64,000 nt of DNA from Pseudanabaena sp. Chao 1811. GTDB lineage: Bacteria; Cyanobacteriota; Cyanobacteriia; Pseudanabaenales; Pseudanabaenaceae. The position numbers and the translations under genes were made by a program. A model generated the notes under the pieces. That model was not told the origin of the DNA and did no database searches. It saw only the letters and a program-made list of their open reading frames with translations. Where the stretch lies: contig NZ_CP101416.1 of the NCBI RefSeq assembly GCF_027942295.1, positions 3,148,501-3,212,500 on the forward strand, read 5' to 3'. Shown piece after piece: positions 56,015 through 64,000 of this stretch (position 1 is its first letter; each line of letters opens with the position of its first letter).

Positions 56015-56452
56015 TTATGAAGATCTAGAGGTGGCGATCGCGACACGATTACCAGCAATTCCTCTTAGCTCGGCAAGACGATTGATTACTAGTTGATAGG
56101 AGACGTTAGTATTATCGGCGCTCAATACAACTACTCCCCGTGATGAAGCTGCCAAAAACTTACGAATATCTTGCTCTAGCTGTTGAGGTGCAATAGATTT
56201 GCCATTGGATAACATCTGCCCATTAGGATCAAGGGTAATTACAAAAACATCTTCAGGTTTGAGATCGCCTGAGTTTTGGTCAACATTGCTGTTGCGATCG
56301 CTAATTGGTAAATCAATACCAATACGGCTAGGCACGATTAGAGCTGATGATAGCAAAATGAAAAACGCCAAAATCGAAAACACCACATCCAACAAAGCTG
56401 TCAGATTTATTTCTGCGTTAGCCGATGATTGGTACTTCTTGCGAATTTTCAT
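56015..56452 (-). CDS. exbD: ExbD/TolR-family biopolymer transport protein
   Basis: The 145-residue protein has one N-terminal membrane helix carrying the functional Asp in INLTALLDVVFSILAFFILL, then a periplasmic domain with VFVITLDPNGQMLSNGKSIA and VVVLSADNTNVSYQLVINRL. It forms the proton-driven motor with ExbB and partners the TonB-like gene downstream in the same direction. Confidence 0.92.
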   Translation of the reverse strand: MKIRKKYQSSANAEINLTALLDVVFSILAFFILLSSALIVPSRIGIDLPISDRNSNVDQNSGDLKPEDVFVITLDPNGQMLSNGKSIAPQQLEQDIRKFLAASSRGVVVLSADNTNVSYQLVINRLAELRGIAGNRVAIATSRSS

Positions 56453-56598
56453 AAATTAACATCCAGACTATTGTGACGTATCAATCAATATTATTGTTCC
56501 TTGATGGTATGTCCTGATTTTTAGATTGCCAAGAAGCATAAGCACTGTGATCATCCTAGCGCAGTTTTCATTTTGTCTAAATCACAATGAAATCTAGC

Positions 56599-56653
56599 GA
56601 AGTACAGAGAGTTGTGTCACCGCCTTCAGCGGTGACACAACTCTCTGTACTTC
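56599..56653. repeat. Palindrome E, copy 2
   Basis: 25-bp arms GAAGTACAGAGAGTTGTGTC(ACCGC) and complement with a 5-base loop. Homologous to 23379-23419, with paired changes in the stem. It lies 12 bp before the queF stop. Confidence 0.6.
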
Positions 56654-56665
56654 AAGTAAGAAAAA

Positions 56666-57049
56666 CTAATCAGTGATTGGTTTGGTGTAATTGACTTCTA
56701 CCACTGTATGGACATTACCACGAGGGCTAAAATCACCTTTGACATTGATTCTGATGGGATCACCTGCTTTGACAAAATCATCCAAAATTTGGTTGACTGA
56801 CTCCTCATGCGAAATAAAGCGATCGCGATAACTATTGATATAGAGCTTAATTGCTTTAAGTTCAACCAATACTTTATTGGGCGTATAGGTAATATAAATG
56901 GTCGCAAAGTCTGGATAACCTGAAAATGGACATTTGCAAGTAAATTCAGGAAGTGTGATTTGAACGCTATAGTCTCTGCCAATTCTAGGGTTAGGAAAAG
57001 TGGTGAGGGTTGATTCTGCGATCGCTTGTTCGCCGTACTTAACAGTCAT
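56666..57049 (-). CDS. queF: 7-cyano-7-deazaguanine reductase QueF
   Basis: The 127-residue, type I (short) NADPH-dependent nitrile reductase makes preQ1 for queuosine tRNA modification. The catalytic Cys40 is in FTCKCPFSGYPDFATIYITY. The QueF motif ELKAIKLYINSYRDRFISHE is complete, and NVKGDFSPRGNVHTVVEVNY ends the fold. ATG 57049 (MTVKYGEQAI) is chosen; the longer frame adds a hydrophobic run not seen in the family. No preQ1 riboswitch pattern is evident upstream. Confidence 0.95.
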   Translation of the reverse strand: MTVKYGEQAIAESTLTTFPNPRIGRDYSVQITLPEFTCKCPFSGYPDFATIYITYTPNKVLVELKAIKLYINSYRDRFISHEESVNQILDDFVKAGDPIRINVKGDFSPRGNVHTVVEVNYTKPITD

Positions 57050-57137
57050 GTCTGCTCTAAAGATAAAAAATAAAAGTGAAAAGATTAAACCCAAGATGGG
57101 GTCTAGTCTTCTATAGCTGTAGCCACTTGTAAGAAGC

Positions 57138-57168
57138 GAGTGGCGGCACTTTGTGCCGCCACTCGTAT
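57138..57168. repeat. Palindrome upstream of queF (GGCAC-TTT-GTGCC core)
   Basis: 14-bp arms with one G-T pair around TTT. Confidence 0.5.
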
Positions 57169-57251
57169 TCTGGGTTTGTGTACTAACAAGACTGGCTATA
57201 GCTATAGCGTAACAAATACAGACTAAAAAAGGGCAAGATTTGACCCATAAA

Positions 57252-57280
57252 AAAGAAGGGGCGCAAAGCGCCCCTTCTTT
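57252..57280 (-). terminator. Terminator after the hibernation factor gene
   Basis: Perfect 13-bp arms AAAGAAGGGGCGC around AAA, 11 bp past the stop, with A/T flanks. Confidence 0.7.
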
Positions 57281-57291
57281 ACAGATTAGGA

Positions 57292-57870
57292 TTAATGTTT
57301 TTTATTGACATCATGGGGTTGAATTACACCATAGCCACCATGATTGCGTTCATAGACAACGTTGATTTCCCCTGTATCAGCATTGCGAAAAACGTAAAAA
57401 TCATGATCGATTAACTCCAACCGCTCAAGAGCCTCATCCACAGACAGGGCAGGCATGGCGAAGTATTTGTTGCGTACCACCTGAGTCGGCAGTTCAACCA
57501 CACGATTGCCGTTTGGTACTGGTACAGGAGGTTGCTCAACAACGGCAACACTGGTCTTAGCGGCAGCGCGATCGTTCTTGCGCTCCTTGAATTTCCGCAA
57601 CTTGCGGGCAATTTTGTCAGCAACTAGGTCGATACTTGCATACAAATTCTCGCTCTTTTCCTCGGCGCGGATCACAGATCCATTCGCATACACAGTTACT
57701 TCAGCCGATTGACTAGAAGCGATGCGAGGATTTCGAGCCACCGATAGATGGACATCCACTTCGGTAGTTAATGCTTGGAAATGGCTCACCGCTTTGTCAA
57801 TCTTTTGTTCGACATATTCGCGGATAGCTTCCGTGACTTCAATATTCTTGCCTTGAATTACAAGTTTCAT
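57292..57870 (-). CDS. hpf: Long-form ribosome hibernation promoting factor (LrtA/HPF)
   Basis: 192 residues from ATG 57870 ([20 protein letters not shown]). The N-terminal S30AE domain (1-105) blocks the mRNA/tRNA channel of 30S. A basic linker ([17 protein letters not shown]) leads to the C-terminal dimerising domain ([20 protein letters not shown], then [20 protein letters not shown]) that forms 100S ribosomes. In cyanobacteria the gene is the light-repressed lrtA. The first nine residues of the longer frame are not conserved. Upstream 57871-58214 holds its leader and promoter. Confidence 0.94.
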   Translation of the reverse strand: MKLVIQGKNIEVTEAIREYVEQKIDKAVSHFQALTTEVDVHLSVARNPRIASSQSAEVTVYANGSVIRAEEKSENLYASIDLVADKIARKLRKFKERKNDRAAAKTSVAVVEQPPVPVPNGNRVVELPTQVVRNKYFAMPALSVDEALERLELIDHDFYVFRNADTGEINVVYERNHGGYGVIQPHDVNKKH

Positions 57871-58214
57871 CTCTATGACCTCGATTCTGAGTTCCAAATC
57901 AGTTAATTTAAAATTGACACGCGCAATCTTGTTTTTTATTACCCCATTGCGCCGAATAGCTGATTTGGCTATGAGATCACCATAACACTTTGCTGGTGTT
58001 ATGAAGTAAGGTTTGATGCACTTCTTAACGTAGATTTACAGCGATTTAACCTAGATTTACAGCGATCGCTGTTTTTTAGGCGTTTTTAGCCTCAGAGGTA
58101 GAAAACATACAAGATGACCCTGCTACTTTTTGTATGAATAAGATCAAACAAGGTTGCTATTTATCGCTTACGATTGGCATTGTGCATCGTCTGTTTTAAG
58201 CATGTGAGGTTCGT

Positions 58215-59804
58215 ATGAATTCGGCTGTGGAACTATGGCAACGTTACCAAGACTGGCTATATTACCATTCAGAGCTAGGTATATACTTGGATATCAGTCG
58301 GATCAGGTTTACGCCAGACTTCGTAACACAGATACAACCTAAGTTTACTAAGGCTTTTTCAGATATGAAAGCTTTAGAGTCTGGGGCGATCGCTAATCCT
58401 GATGAACAACGCATGGTTGGACATTATTGGCTACGATCACCAGAAATTGCCCCTACCGAAGAGTTACGTAAAGATATTACGGAAACCCTTGATCGCATTG
58501 AAGAATTCACTCAAAAAGTCCATACAGGGATCATTCATCCCCCTAATGCAGCAAGATTTACGGATATTTTGTCCATTGGCATTGGTGGATCGGCATTAGG
58601 TCCCCAGTTTGTCGCGCAGGCTTTGGCTAAAGCTGATGTCCCTCTCAAGATTAGCTTTATTGATAACTCTGATCCCGATGGTATCGACCTAGTCCTCGAC
58701 CTATTAGGCGATCGCCTCAGCAGTACTTTAGTACTAGTGATTTCTAAATCTGGAGGCACACCTGAAGCTGCTAATGGCATGAAGGAAGCGGAATTTGCCT
58801 TTCAAAAAGCAGGTTTAGATTTTGCGAAACAAGCGATCGCGATTACGGGTGTTGGCAGTGCCTTAGAGAAATATGCGATCGGTAATGGCTGGCTTGACAC
58901 TTTTCCGATGTATGACTGGATTGGTGGTCGAACCTCAGAACTATCGGCAGTTGGTTTAGTACCTGCGGCATTACAGGGAGTCAATATCCGCGAAATGCTA
59001 CGGGGCGCGAACTTAATGGATGCCGCTACCCGTGTAGAAAATCTGCGTCAAAATCCTGCGGCACTGCTAGCGATGTCATGGTACTTTGCCTGCAATGGCA
59101 AGGGCGAAAAAGACATGGTGATCTTGCCATATAAAGATCGCCTCCTCCTCTTCAGCCGCTATTTGCAGCAGTTAGTAATGGAATCCTTAGGCAAAGAGCA
59201 GGATCTTGATGGTAATTTGGTTTATCAGGGAATTGCCGTCTATGGCAATAAAGGTTCTACTGACCAACATGCCTATGTGCAGCAACTTCGCGAAGGTGTG
59301 CCTAATTTCTTTGCTACTTTTATCGAAGTTCTCCAAGACTCTGCTAAACCACATCCTGAAGTAGAAGAAGGAGTTGTTACAGGTGACTATCTGCTAGGTT
59401 TTCTCCAAGGCACTCGCAGCGCTCTTTACGAAAATGGGCGAGACTCGATTACGGTGACAATTCCAGTTGTTTCTGAACTCACTATCGGGGCATTGATTGC
59501 TCTGTACGAACGAGCGGTTAGTTTCTATGCTTCGCTAGTAAATATTAATGCTTACCATCAGCCAGGGGTTGAAGCGGGTAAAAAGGCAGGAGCCAAAGTA
59601 TTAGCGTTACAAAAGAAATTGGTTGCAGCCTTAAAGTCTTCCACAGTGTCCCTTTCTTTAGAAGAGATTGCTACAAAAATAGGTGCACTGGATGAAATTG
59701 AGTCCCTGTACCATATTGCCCGTCATCTTCATGCGAACTGTAAGGTTTTATTAGAAGGAGATCTCGCTAAACCGATAACCCTAAAACTGATGCTAATTGA
59801 GTAA
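58215..59804 (+). CDS. pgi: Glucose-6-phosphate isomerase
   Basis: The 529-residue enzyme interconverts glucose-6-P and fructose-6-P in glycolysis, the pentose phosphate pathway and glycogen turnover. It shows [40 protein letters not shown] (phosphate site), [19 protein letters not shown], the catalytic Glu segment [13 protein letters not shown], and [20 protein letters not shown]. Length and the [20 protein letters not shown] start fit cyanobacterial Pgi. Single gene with a long 3' gap. Confidence 0.96.
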   Translation: MNSAVELWQRYQDWLYYHSELGIYLDISRIRFTPDFVTQIQPKFTKAFSDMKALESGAIANPDEQRMVGHYWLRSPEIAPTEELRKDITETLDRIEEFTQKVHTGIIHPPNAARFTDILSIGIGGSALGPQFVAQALAKADVPLKISFIDNSDPDGIDLVLDLLGDRLSSTLVLVISKSGGTPEAANGMKEAEFAFQKAGLDFAKQAIAITGVGSALEKYAIGNGWLDTFPMYDWIGGRTSELSAVGLVPAALQGVNIREMLRGANLMDAATRVENLRQNPAALLAMSWYFACNGKGEKDMVILPYKDRLLLFSRYLQQLVMESLGKEQDLDGNLVYQGIAVYGNKGSTDQHAYVQQLREGVPNFFATFIEVLQDSAKPHPEVEEGVVTGDYLLGFLQGTRSALYENGRDSITVTIPVVSELTIGALIALYERAVSFYASLVNINAYHQPGVEAGKKAGAKVLALQKKLVAALKSSTVSLSLEEIATKIGALDEIESLYHIARHLHANCKVLLEGDLAKPITLKLMLIE

Positions 59805-59921
59805 ATTGTATTTTTTAAAATCAAAGGTGAAGATTGATCTTTGTTTTTGATGGTTGCGTTAAATTAGTTATTATTGATGGCGTAATGTCTTTAAGTAACT
59901 AGGCTTAACTAAATATAGAAT

Positions 59922-59966
59922 TCTAAAACCTGCGGTACATGCCTAACTTGCAACGTAGGTTTTAGA
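59922..59966 (+). terminator. Imperfect hairpin downstream of pgi
   Basis: TCTAAAACCTGCG / CGTAGGTTTTAGA with a 19-base loop. The rest of 59805-60211 shows no gene; TCCTTTTTATAAAAGGA near 60155 is another short stem. Confidence 0.4.
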
Positions 59967-60217
59967 TTTGAGTTCTAGTTATATGGATTTACTTAATAGA
60001 ATACTGTTGAGCAATTCTTAAAGATGTGATGATGCAGATAAAAGCAACTAAAAAGTACGCCATATCAACGCATCCAAAATTATTCTGCATGATTTCTTTT
60101 GTGATACCAAATCTTGAAATCAAAATTTCTTAAATTTTTTAATTATCCTTGTCCTTTTTATAAAAGGATCTGCAAGAATATGGTTTCTTATATGTAATCC
60201 AGTTATAGAGGTTGAAA

Positions 60218-60754
60218 GTGAAGAAAATTTTACTTTTCTTTAGTGAACTTAACAATGGCGACCTTGACTGGTTTGTCCAAAAAGGTAAAAAGGAAACAAT
60301 CCAGCCTAATCGTTTATTAATGCGAGAGGGGCAGGTGAGTGAGGCTTTATATATTGTTGTAAGCGGTTCATTTAGTGTCGTGATTGAGTCACAGGATCAC
60401 AAAGAATTGGCAATGATCTCCGCAGGTGAAATTGTTGGTGAAGTTTCCTTTATTGATACTCGTCCACCGCTTGCTAGCGTGCGATCGCTAGAGGAAAGTG
60501 TTGTCTTATCAATCCCCAGAATGCAACTTTTATCTAAGCTTCAACAGGATCTTGGGTTTTCCTCACGATTTTATCGAGCTATCTGTCTTTGTCTTTCTGA
60601 TCGTCTGCGTGGGACTGTCAACCGTCTTGGATATGGTTATGACGGTGATGATTTAGCGTTACATTTTGGAGAATTCGGGCAATCAATGATTAGTAATCTA
60701 GAACTAGCTGAAGCAAAATTTAATTGGTTAATTAAAAATGTACGTGGTTCTTAA
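60218..60754 (+). CDS. Cyclic-nucleotide-binding-domain protein
   Basis: 178 residues from GTG 60218 (AGAGG about 7 bases upstream); TTG 60212 is an alternative. One cNMP-binding beta-roll: LLMREGQVSEALYIVVSGSF, then ISAGEIVGEVSFIDTRPPLA and SVRSLEESVVLSIPR. The phosphate-binding cassette has RPPLASV where true cAMP binders have the R(A/T)A arginine, so ligand binding is doubtful. No DNA-binding domain follows; the tail is short and helical. It may be a structural or regulatory single-domain protein. Confidence 0.82.
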   Translation: MKKILLFFSELNNGDLDWFVQKGKKETIQPNRLLMREGQVSEALYIVVSGSFSVVIESQDHKELAMISAGEIVGEVSFIDTRPPLASVRSLEESVVLSIPRMQLLSKLQQDLGFSSRFYRAICLCLSDRLRGTVNRLGYGYDGDDLALHFGEFGQSMISNLELAEAKFNWLIKNVRGS

Positions 60755-60758
60755 TCTG

Positions 60759-60815
60759 GCGAGGTACAGGCAAGGGGCTGAAGCCCCTTACGCCAAGGAA
60801 TTGAGATGTACCTCA
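60759..60815. repeat. Hairpin related to palindrome E
   Basis: Inner stem AAGGGGC-TGAA-GCCCCTT (60772-60789), outer GAGGTACA (60761-60768) with TGTACCTC (60807-60814). The GCGAGGTACAG start matches 23370. Confidence 0.5.
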
Positions 60816-60838
60816 TAGGATTTATGCACTGAATTTAT

Positions 60839-61075
60839 TTAGGAAGTGTGAAAAATAATAACGCCCAGAATTGATTCAAGAACTGTAGCCACTAGTAAAC
60901 CAGTCCAGAATCTTCCTGCGGCGCGACTAAAGCCTAGGGCATTGTCTTCACGGCTTGCAGTAAAAAATAAAGACCAAGCTTGGGTTTCACTCAACCGTGC
61001 AAATTGATTAAAGTCTTCACGAAAAGCGATCGGAGTGAATAGATCTTTGCCGCTAAAGTCAAATTTGGTTTCCAT
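60839..61075 (-). CDS. Small membrane protein, 78 residues (distant HLIP-like?)
   Basis: ATG 61075 with AGGGG in good position; the longer frame is not needed. A soluble front (METKFDFSGKDLFTPIAFRE) is followed by one C-terminal membrane span AGRFWTGLLVATVLESILGV. The order EDNALGFSRAAGRFW then LES..G faintly recalls the ExxNGR...E pattern of high-light-inducible proteins, but the key Asn-Gly-Arg is not there, so I do not assign it. Confidence 0.6.
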   Translation of the reverse strand: METKFDFSGKDLFTPIAFREDFNQFARLSETQAWSLFFTASREDNALGFSRAAGRFWTGLLVATVLESILGVIIFHTS

Positions 61076-61228
61076 TGGTTTCCCCTGAATATGTGAATTT
61101 ACTTGATGTTTGATGCACATATCTTAATAATTATTTACAATTAAAAGCAATCCTTCTGAGGGGATGTTTGATGCGATCGCGATGCATTCCCAAAGTGATA
61201 GCTGTTGCTAGACTTGCTATGACACAAA

Positions 61229-61275
61229 AACAGAAGATGGGTGGCGGCGCTTTGCGCCGCCACCCATCTTCTGTT
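61229..61275. repeat. Palindrome (GGCGGCGC-TTT-GCGCCGCC core)
   Basis: Perfect 22-bp arms AACAGAAGATGGGTGGCGGC(GC). The arms resemble those at 508, 15134 and 62492. Confidence 0.6.
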
Positions 61276-61282
61276 AATAAAA

Positions 61283-61311
61283 AAGACAAGGGGTGTAAGT
61301 CCCTTGTCTTT
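61283..61311 (-). terminator. Terminator of the efp-accB unit
   Basis: 11-bp stem AAGACAAGGG region with a 7-base loop, 31 bp after the accB stop. Confidence 0.65.
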
Positions 61312-61341
61312 AAATAAAAATTAGCGCTTTGAGCTACTTTT

Positions 61342-61827
61342 TTAGTTAGGTTCAACTCGCATTAAAACTTGACCATATTCAACTGGTTGAGTATTCTCAA
61401 CCAAAATCTCTACGATTTTGCCACCAGACTCAGCTTCGATCTCATTCATTAGCTTCATTGCCTCGATGATACAAACAGTACTGCCCTTCTTGACGGTATC
61501 GCCAATTTCGACGAAGGGTGCTTCATCGGGTGCAGGTGATCGATAGAAAGTACCGACCATTGGCGATGTAATTTCGATTAGCTTCTTCGCAGGAATAGCA
61601 TCAGCGATCGTGGTGGTATGCACTACAGGATTACTCTGTGTATTATCGATCGCTACAGAATGAACTGTGGACACAACAGCAGGTGCAGCATGTACCACAG
61701 GCGCAACTTTAGTTTCGCTTTTGCGGATGCTCAGACGTAAATCACCTGATTCTAGAGTGAGTTCGGTAATATCCGTCTTGTTTAGAATCGTGACTAGTTC
61801 ACGTAATTGCTCTAAGCTAAATTCCAC
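61342..61827 (-). CDS. accB: Biotin carboxyl carrier protein of acetyl-CoA carboxylase
   Basis: The 161-residue protein has an N-terminal helical region ([20 protein letters not shown]), a Pro/Ala/Val linker, and a C-terminal biotinyl domain with biotin Lys125 in [19 protein letters not shown]. It carries CO2 between carboxylase subunits in fatty-acid synthesis. The start is GTG 61827, directly after the efp stop (TAGGTG), so efp-accB is translated in tandem. This pairing is common in cyanobacteria. Confidence 0.96.
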   Translation of the reverse strand: MEFSLEQLRELVTILNKTDITELTLESGDLRLSIRKSETKVAPVVHAAPAVVSTVHSVAIDNTQSNPVVHTTTIADAIPAKKLIEITSPMVGTFYRSPAPDEAPFVEIGDTVKKGSTVCIIEAMKLMNEIEAESGGKIVEILVENTQPVEYGQVLMRVEPN

Positions 61828-62388
61828 CTAATTTTCACGCCCCAAATACGTGTCTTCACGAGTATCAATTTTGATGCGATCGCCAATGTTCACAAAGAGA
61901 GGAACGTTGATCGATGCGCCTGTTTCCACCTTAGCGGCTTTACTGCCACCAGTTGCAGTGTCACCTTTTAAGCCTGGGTCGGTTTCGATGACTTCTAGCA
62001 CGACGGTATTAGGCAATTCCACGTCAATTACTCTGTCACCCCAACGGACAACGTTGACTTCCATGCCTTCTTTGATGTACTTGACACGACTACCAATTTG
62101 GGAAGCGGTCAAATTAGCTTCTTCATAGCTCTGCATATCCATAAAGACATAATCTTCGCCATCTTTATAGGTATGCTGCATGGAGCTTTTTTCGAGCACA
62201 GCCTGAGGAACCATTTCCCCAGCCCTAAAGGTTCTTTCTAGGTTTTTACCTGTCATGGCGCTTTTTAGCGTGGTGCGTACAAAAGCCGAACCTTTACCAG
62301 GCTTTACGTGTAAGAATTCAACTACACGCCAGACTTCGCCATCGAGTTCAATTGTTACGCCGGGTCGAAAATCGTTACTAGAGATCAT
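61828..62388 (-). CDS. efp: Elongation factor P
   Basis: The 186-residue, three-barrel protein relieves ribosome stalling at polyproline. The tip loop is [13 protein letters not shown] with Lys32, the position modified in many bacteria. [20 protein letters not shown] and [18 protein letters not shown] are typical ends. First gene of the efp-accB unit. Confidence 0.97.
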   Translation of the reverse strand: MISSNDFRPGVTIELDGEVWRVVEFLHVKPGKGSAFVRTTLKSAMTGKNLERTFRAGEMVPQAVLEKSSMQHTYKDGEDYVFMDMQSYEEANLTASQIGSRVKYIKEGMEVNVVRWGDRVIDVELPNTVVLEVIETDPGLKGDTATGGSKAAKVETGASINVPLFVNIGDRIKIDTREDTYLGREN

Positions 62389-62491
62389 TGCGGATTGAGT
62401 AATAGCCAGAGCTTATTCTAGCCTAGAGGTGTAACCTTTGCGACAAAAAAATTTAAACCTACAGCAACGCAAGAGTACGCTGGCACAAATC

Positions 62492-62546
62492 AAAACCCAA
62501 AAGATGAGATGCGGCGCATTGCGCCGCATCTCATCTTTTGGGTTTT
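62492..62546. repeat. Palindrome between efp and trxA promoters
   Basis: 26-bp perfect arms AAAACCCAAAAGATGAGATG(CGGCGC) around ATT. The arm nearly repeats that at 15134-15184. Confidence 0.6.
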
Positions 62547-62640
62547 ATGTCCATAGACAAACTCAACAACTGCTGAGAAGCGTCTTCCTACTTTTTTGGG
62601 AATTGCTATAGAATTGAATTTTTAAAGGAGCGATCGCCTC

Positions 62641-62958
62641 ATGTCAGTAACAAAGCAGTTTGGTAGTTTTGACGAGTTGTTAGAAAGTTCAGAATTGCCT
62701 GTTCTTGTAGATTTTTATGCACCTTGGTGTGGTCCTTGCCAACTCATGACAGGAATTCTTGACAAGGTAAGTGAAACTATGAAGGATAAGGTACAGATTG
62801 TGAAAATCAATACAGATAACTATCCTGATCTTGCTTCTCAATATAAAGTCTACGCTTTACCAACTTTAGTTCTATTTAAAGACGGCTCACCCGTCGATCG
62901 CGTTGAGGGGGTCATCCAAGCCGATCAATTATGCGATCGCTTAGCGGTTCATGCTTAA
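62641..62958 (+). CDS. trxA: Thioredoxin
   Basis: The 105-residue disulfide reductase has active site APWCGPCQLM (Cys30, Cys33) and the cis-Pro loop KVYALPTLVLFKDG. The Shine-Dalgarno AAAGGAG is followed by a HIP1 octamer before the ATG. The variant is close to m-type/TrxA-like; subfamily not certain. Confidence 0.95.
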   Translation: MSVTKQFGSFDELLESSELPVLVDFYAPWCGPCQLMTGILDKVSETMKDKVQIVKINTDNYPDLASQYKVYALPTLVLFKDGSPVDRVEGVIQADQLCDRLAVHA

Positions 62959-62959
62959 A

Positions 62960-62994
62960 ACCAAAGAAGCGGTGCATTGCGCCGCTTCTTTGGT
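62960..62994. terminator. Bidirectional terminator between trxA and the CobW-type gene
   Basis: 16-bp arms with a G-T pair (ACCAAAGAAGCGGTGC) around ATT, touching both stops. Confidence 0.7.
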
Positions 62995-62996
62995 GA

Positions 62997-64000
62997 TTAG
63001 ACGAGACAATCGGTAAGTTCAGCAAATAACTCTTCTCGGTGTAAATTGCGTCCGATAATCACTAGCTGATTATTTAAAGATTTGCCGCGATCATCATTTT
63101 TTAGCTCATAGCGTTTGCCACTCAGTTGAAATACATAGCGATTATCAATATTTGCAAAGTGCAAAATGCCTTTAGCTCGGAAGACATCTATTGGCAATTT
63201 TTTGTCTAAAAAGTTTTGAAATTTATCAAGATCAAAGGCGCGATCGCTTTGAAATGATATAGATATAAATCCGTCGTTTTCTAGGTGATCGGAATGATGA
63301 TGATGCTCATGGTGGTGATGCTCATGGTTACATTCGGGATCGTGGCATTGTTCATGGGAGTCTGGGCTGCCATGATCGTGATGTTCATGTTCGTGGTGAG
63401 CATGATCTTTATCTCTTTGACTAGGCGCGATCGCTGATTGGTCGATCTTCACATCAAGAATTAGGGGTAATGGCACGATCCCCAAATGCGATCGCAAAAT
63501 TCTCGCTTTAGTTTTGGTCTTATTAATGAAAGCTTCTAGCTCTTGGAGTTTTTCTTCAGTGACAAGATCGGTCTTGTTGAGAATAATAATGTCGCCATAC
63601 ATAATTTGGGCATAGGCAGCATCACTATTGAAATGCTCTGAGGTAAATGCTTCGGAATCAACTACAGTCAAAATCGAGTCGAGGCGGGTTAAATGCTGTA
63701 GCTCTGTACCTAAGAAAGTAAGGGCAATGGGTAGGGGATCAGCGACACCTGTAGTCTCGACGATCATGTAATCAATGCGATCGCTTCGTTCGAGAACATT
63801 GTAAACAGCATCAACCAAGCCATCATTGATCGTGCAGCAGATGCAACCGTTGCTCAGTTCCATCATGTTTTCATCCACTGCCACCAACAATTGGCTGTCA
63901 ATATTGATATCGCCAAATTCATTTACTAAAACTGCAACTTTAAGATCCTGCTGGTTTTGTAAAATATGATTGAGTAGTGTAGTTTTACCACTGCCTAAAA
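62997..64000 (-). CDS. CobW/COG0523 metal-chaperone GTPase (5' end outside the window)
   Basis: About 334 residues are seen; the frame is open to the edge, so the N-terminus is missing. Walker A LGSGKTTLLNHIL lies at the very edge, followed by VLVNEFGDINID and the metal-binding CxCC motif NGCICCTIND. GTPase segments VETTGVADPLPIALT and ILNKTDLV are present. A His-rich stretch (HHEHEHHDHGSPDSHE, EHHHHEHHHHSD) lies between the GTPase and the CobW_C domain. This suits a zinc metallochaperone; cobalt or other metals are possible. Confidence 0.92.
   Translation of the reverse strand, partial: LGSGKTTLLNHILQNQQDLKVAVLVNEFGDINIDSQLLVAVDENMMELSNGCICCTINDGLVDAVYNVLERSDRIDYMIVETTGVADPLPIALTFLGTELQHLTRLDSILTVVDSEAFTSEHFNSDAAYAQIMYGDIIILNKTDLVTEEKLQELEAFINKTKTKARILRSHLGIVPLPLILDVKIDQSAIAPSQRDKDHAHHEHEHHDHGSPDSHEQCHDPECNHEHHHHEHHHHSDHLENDGFISISFQSDRAFDLDKFQNFLDKKLPIDVFRAKGILHFANIDNRYVFQLSGKRYELKNDDRGKSLNNQLVIIGRNLHREELFAELTDCLV

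Noticed and set aside
57050-57130. preQ1 riboswitch before queF
   Set aside because: The conserved pseudoknot sequence pattern is not present in the leader.
60839-61075. High-light-inducible protein
   Set aside because: The required ExxNGR core is not present; only a faint resemblance.
61131-61355. 74-residue minus-strand frame upstream of the 60839 gene
   Set aside because: Consists largely of a palindrome and terminator; no family features.

Overview
The window is chromosomal DNA of a filamentous or unicellular cyanobacterium, most probably Pseudanabaena or a close relative. The evidence is the very frequent octamer GCGATCGC (HIP1); psbX and petM; menB for phylloquinone; a cyanobacterial biliverdin reductase; the reversed pyrF-pyrE fusion; the bifunctional arginine dihydrolase ArgZ/AgrE; type III glutamine synthetase; an LrtA-type hibernation factor; and the efp-accB gene pair. 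The genus is an inference from gene content and style. No rRNA is present to confirm it.

Layout. 1-9.7 kb holds the hrcA 3' end, argZ, a possible structured RNA, moaA, ilvE, glnN and an arsM/TVP38 pair: mostly nitrogen metabolism plus a piece of the arsenosugar pathway. 9.9-18 kb holds phoH, two secreted proteins, a pentapeptide protein and pyrFE. 18-27.9 kb holds an M23 peptidase, menB, psbX, a frameshifted gene, petM, plsY, thiE, rtcB and tRNA-Ser(CGA). 28-38.5 kb is accessory: an intact ISAs1-family element sitting in the loop of a palindrome, a WD40 protein, secreted proteins, and a duplicated HTH-NTPase-WD40 gene with one dead and one intact copy. 38.6-41 kb holds bvdR and thrB. 41-48.3 kb is a second accessory stretch with a HEPN-like protein beside a RelE/ParE-type toxin-antitoxin pair, an MBL hydrolase, a dead IS5-type transposase and a HepT/MntA pair. 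48.4-64 kb returns to core genes: ligA, a kinase-GUN4 fusion, ruvB, exbD/tonB-like, queF, hpf/lrtA, pgi, accB, efp, trxA and a 5'-truncated CobW-type GTPase.

The most striking feature is not a gene. The spaces between genes are filled with more than 40 near-perfect palindromes of about 30-55 bp. Most have a three-base loop inside a GC-NNN-GC core and many abut or overlap stop codons. There are also several MITE-like elements. One family (A) has three full copies and a half copy, each full copy about 100-111 bp with 12-bp inverted ends and 6-7 bp target duplications. A second 142-bp element (B) has 19-bp perfect inverted ends and a 7-bp target duplication. Further candidates lie at 23.1 kb, and a pair of related elements lies at 23.3 and 34.4 kb.

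All function calls rest on reading motifs and lengths by eye. No database search was run. Coordinates of palindromes are hand-aligned.
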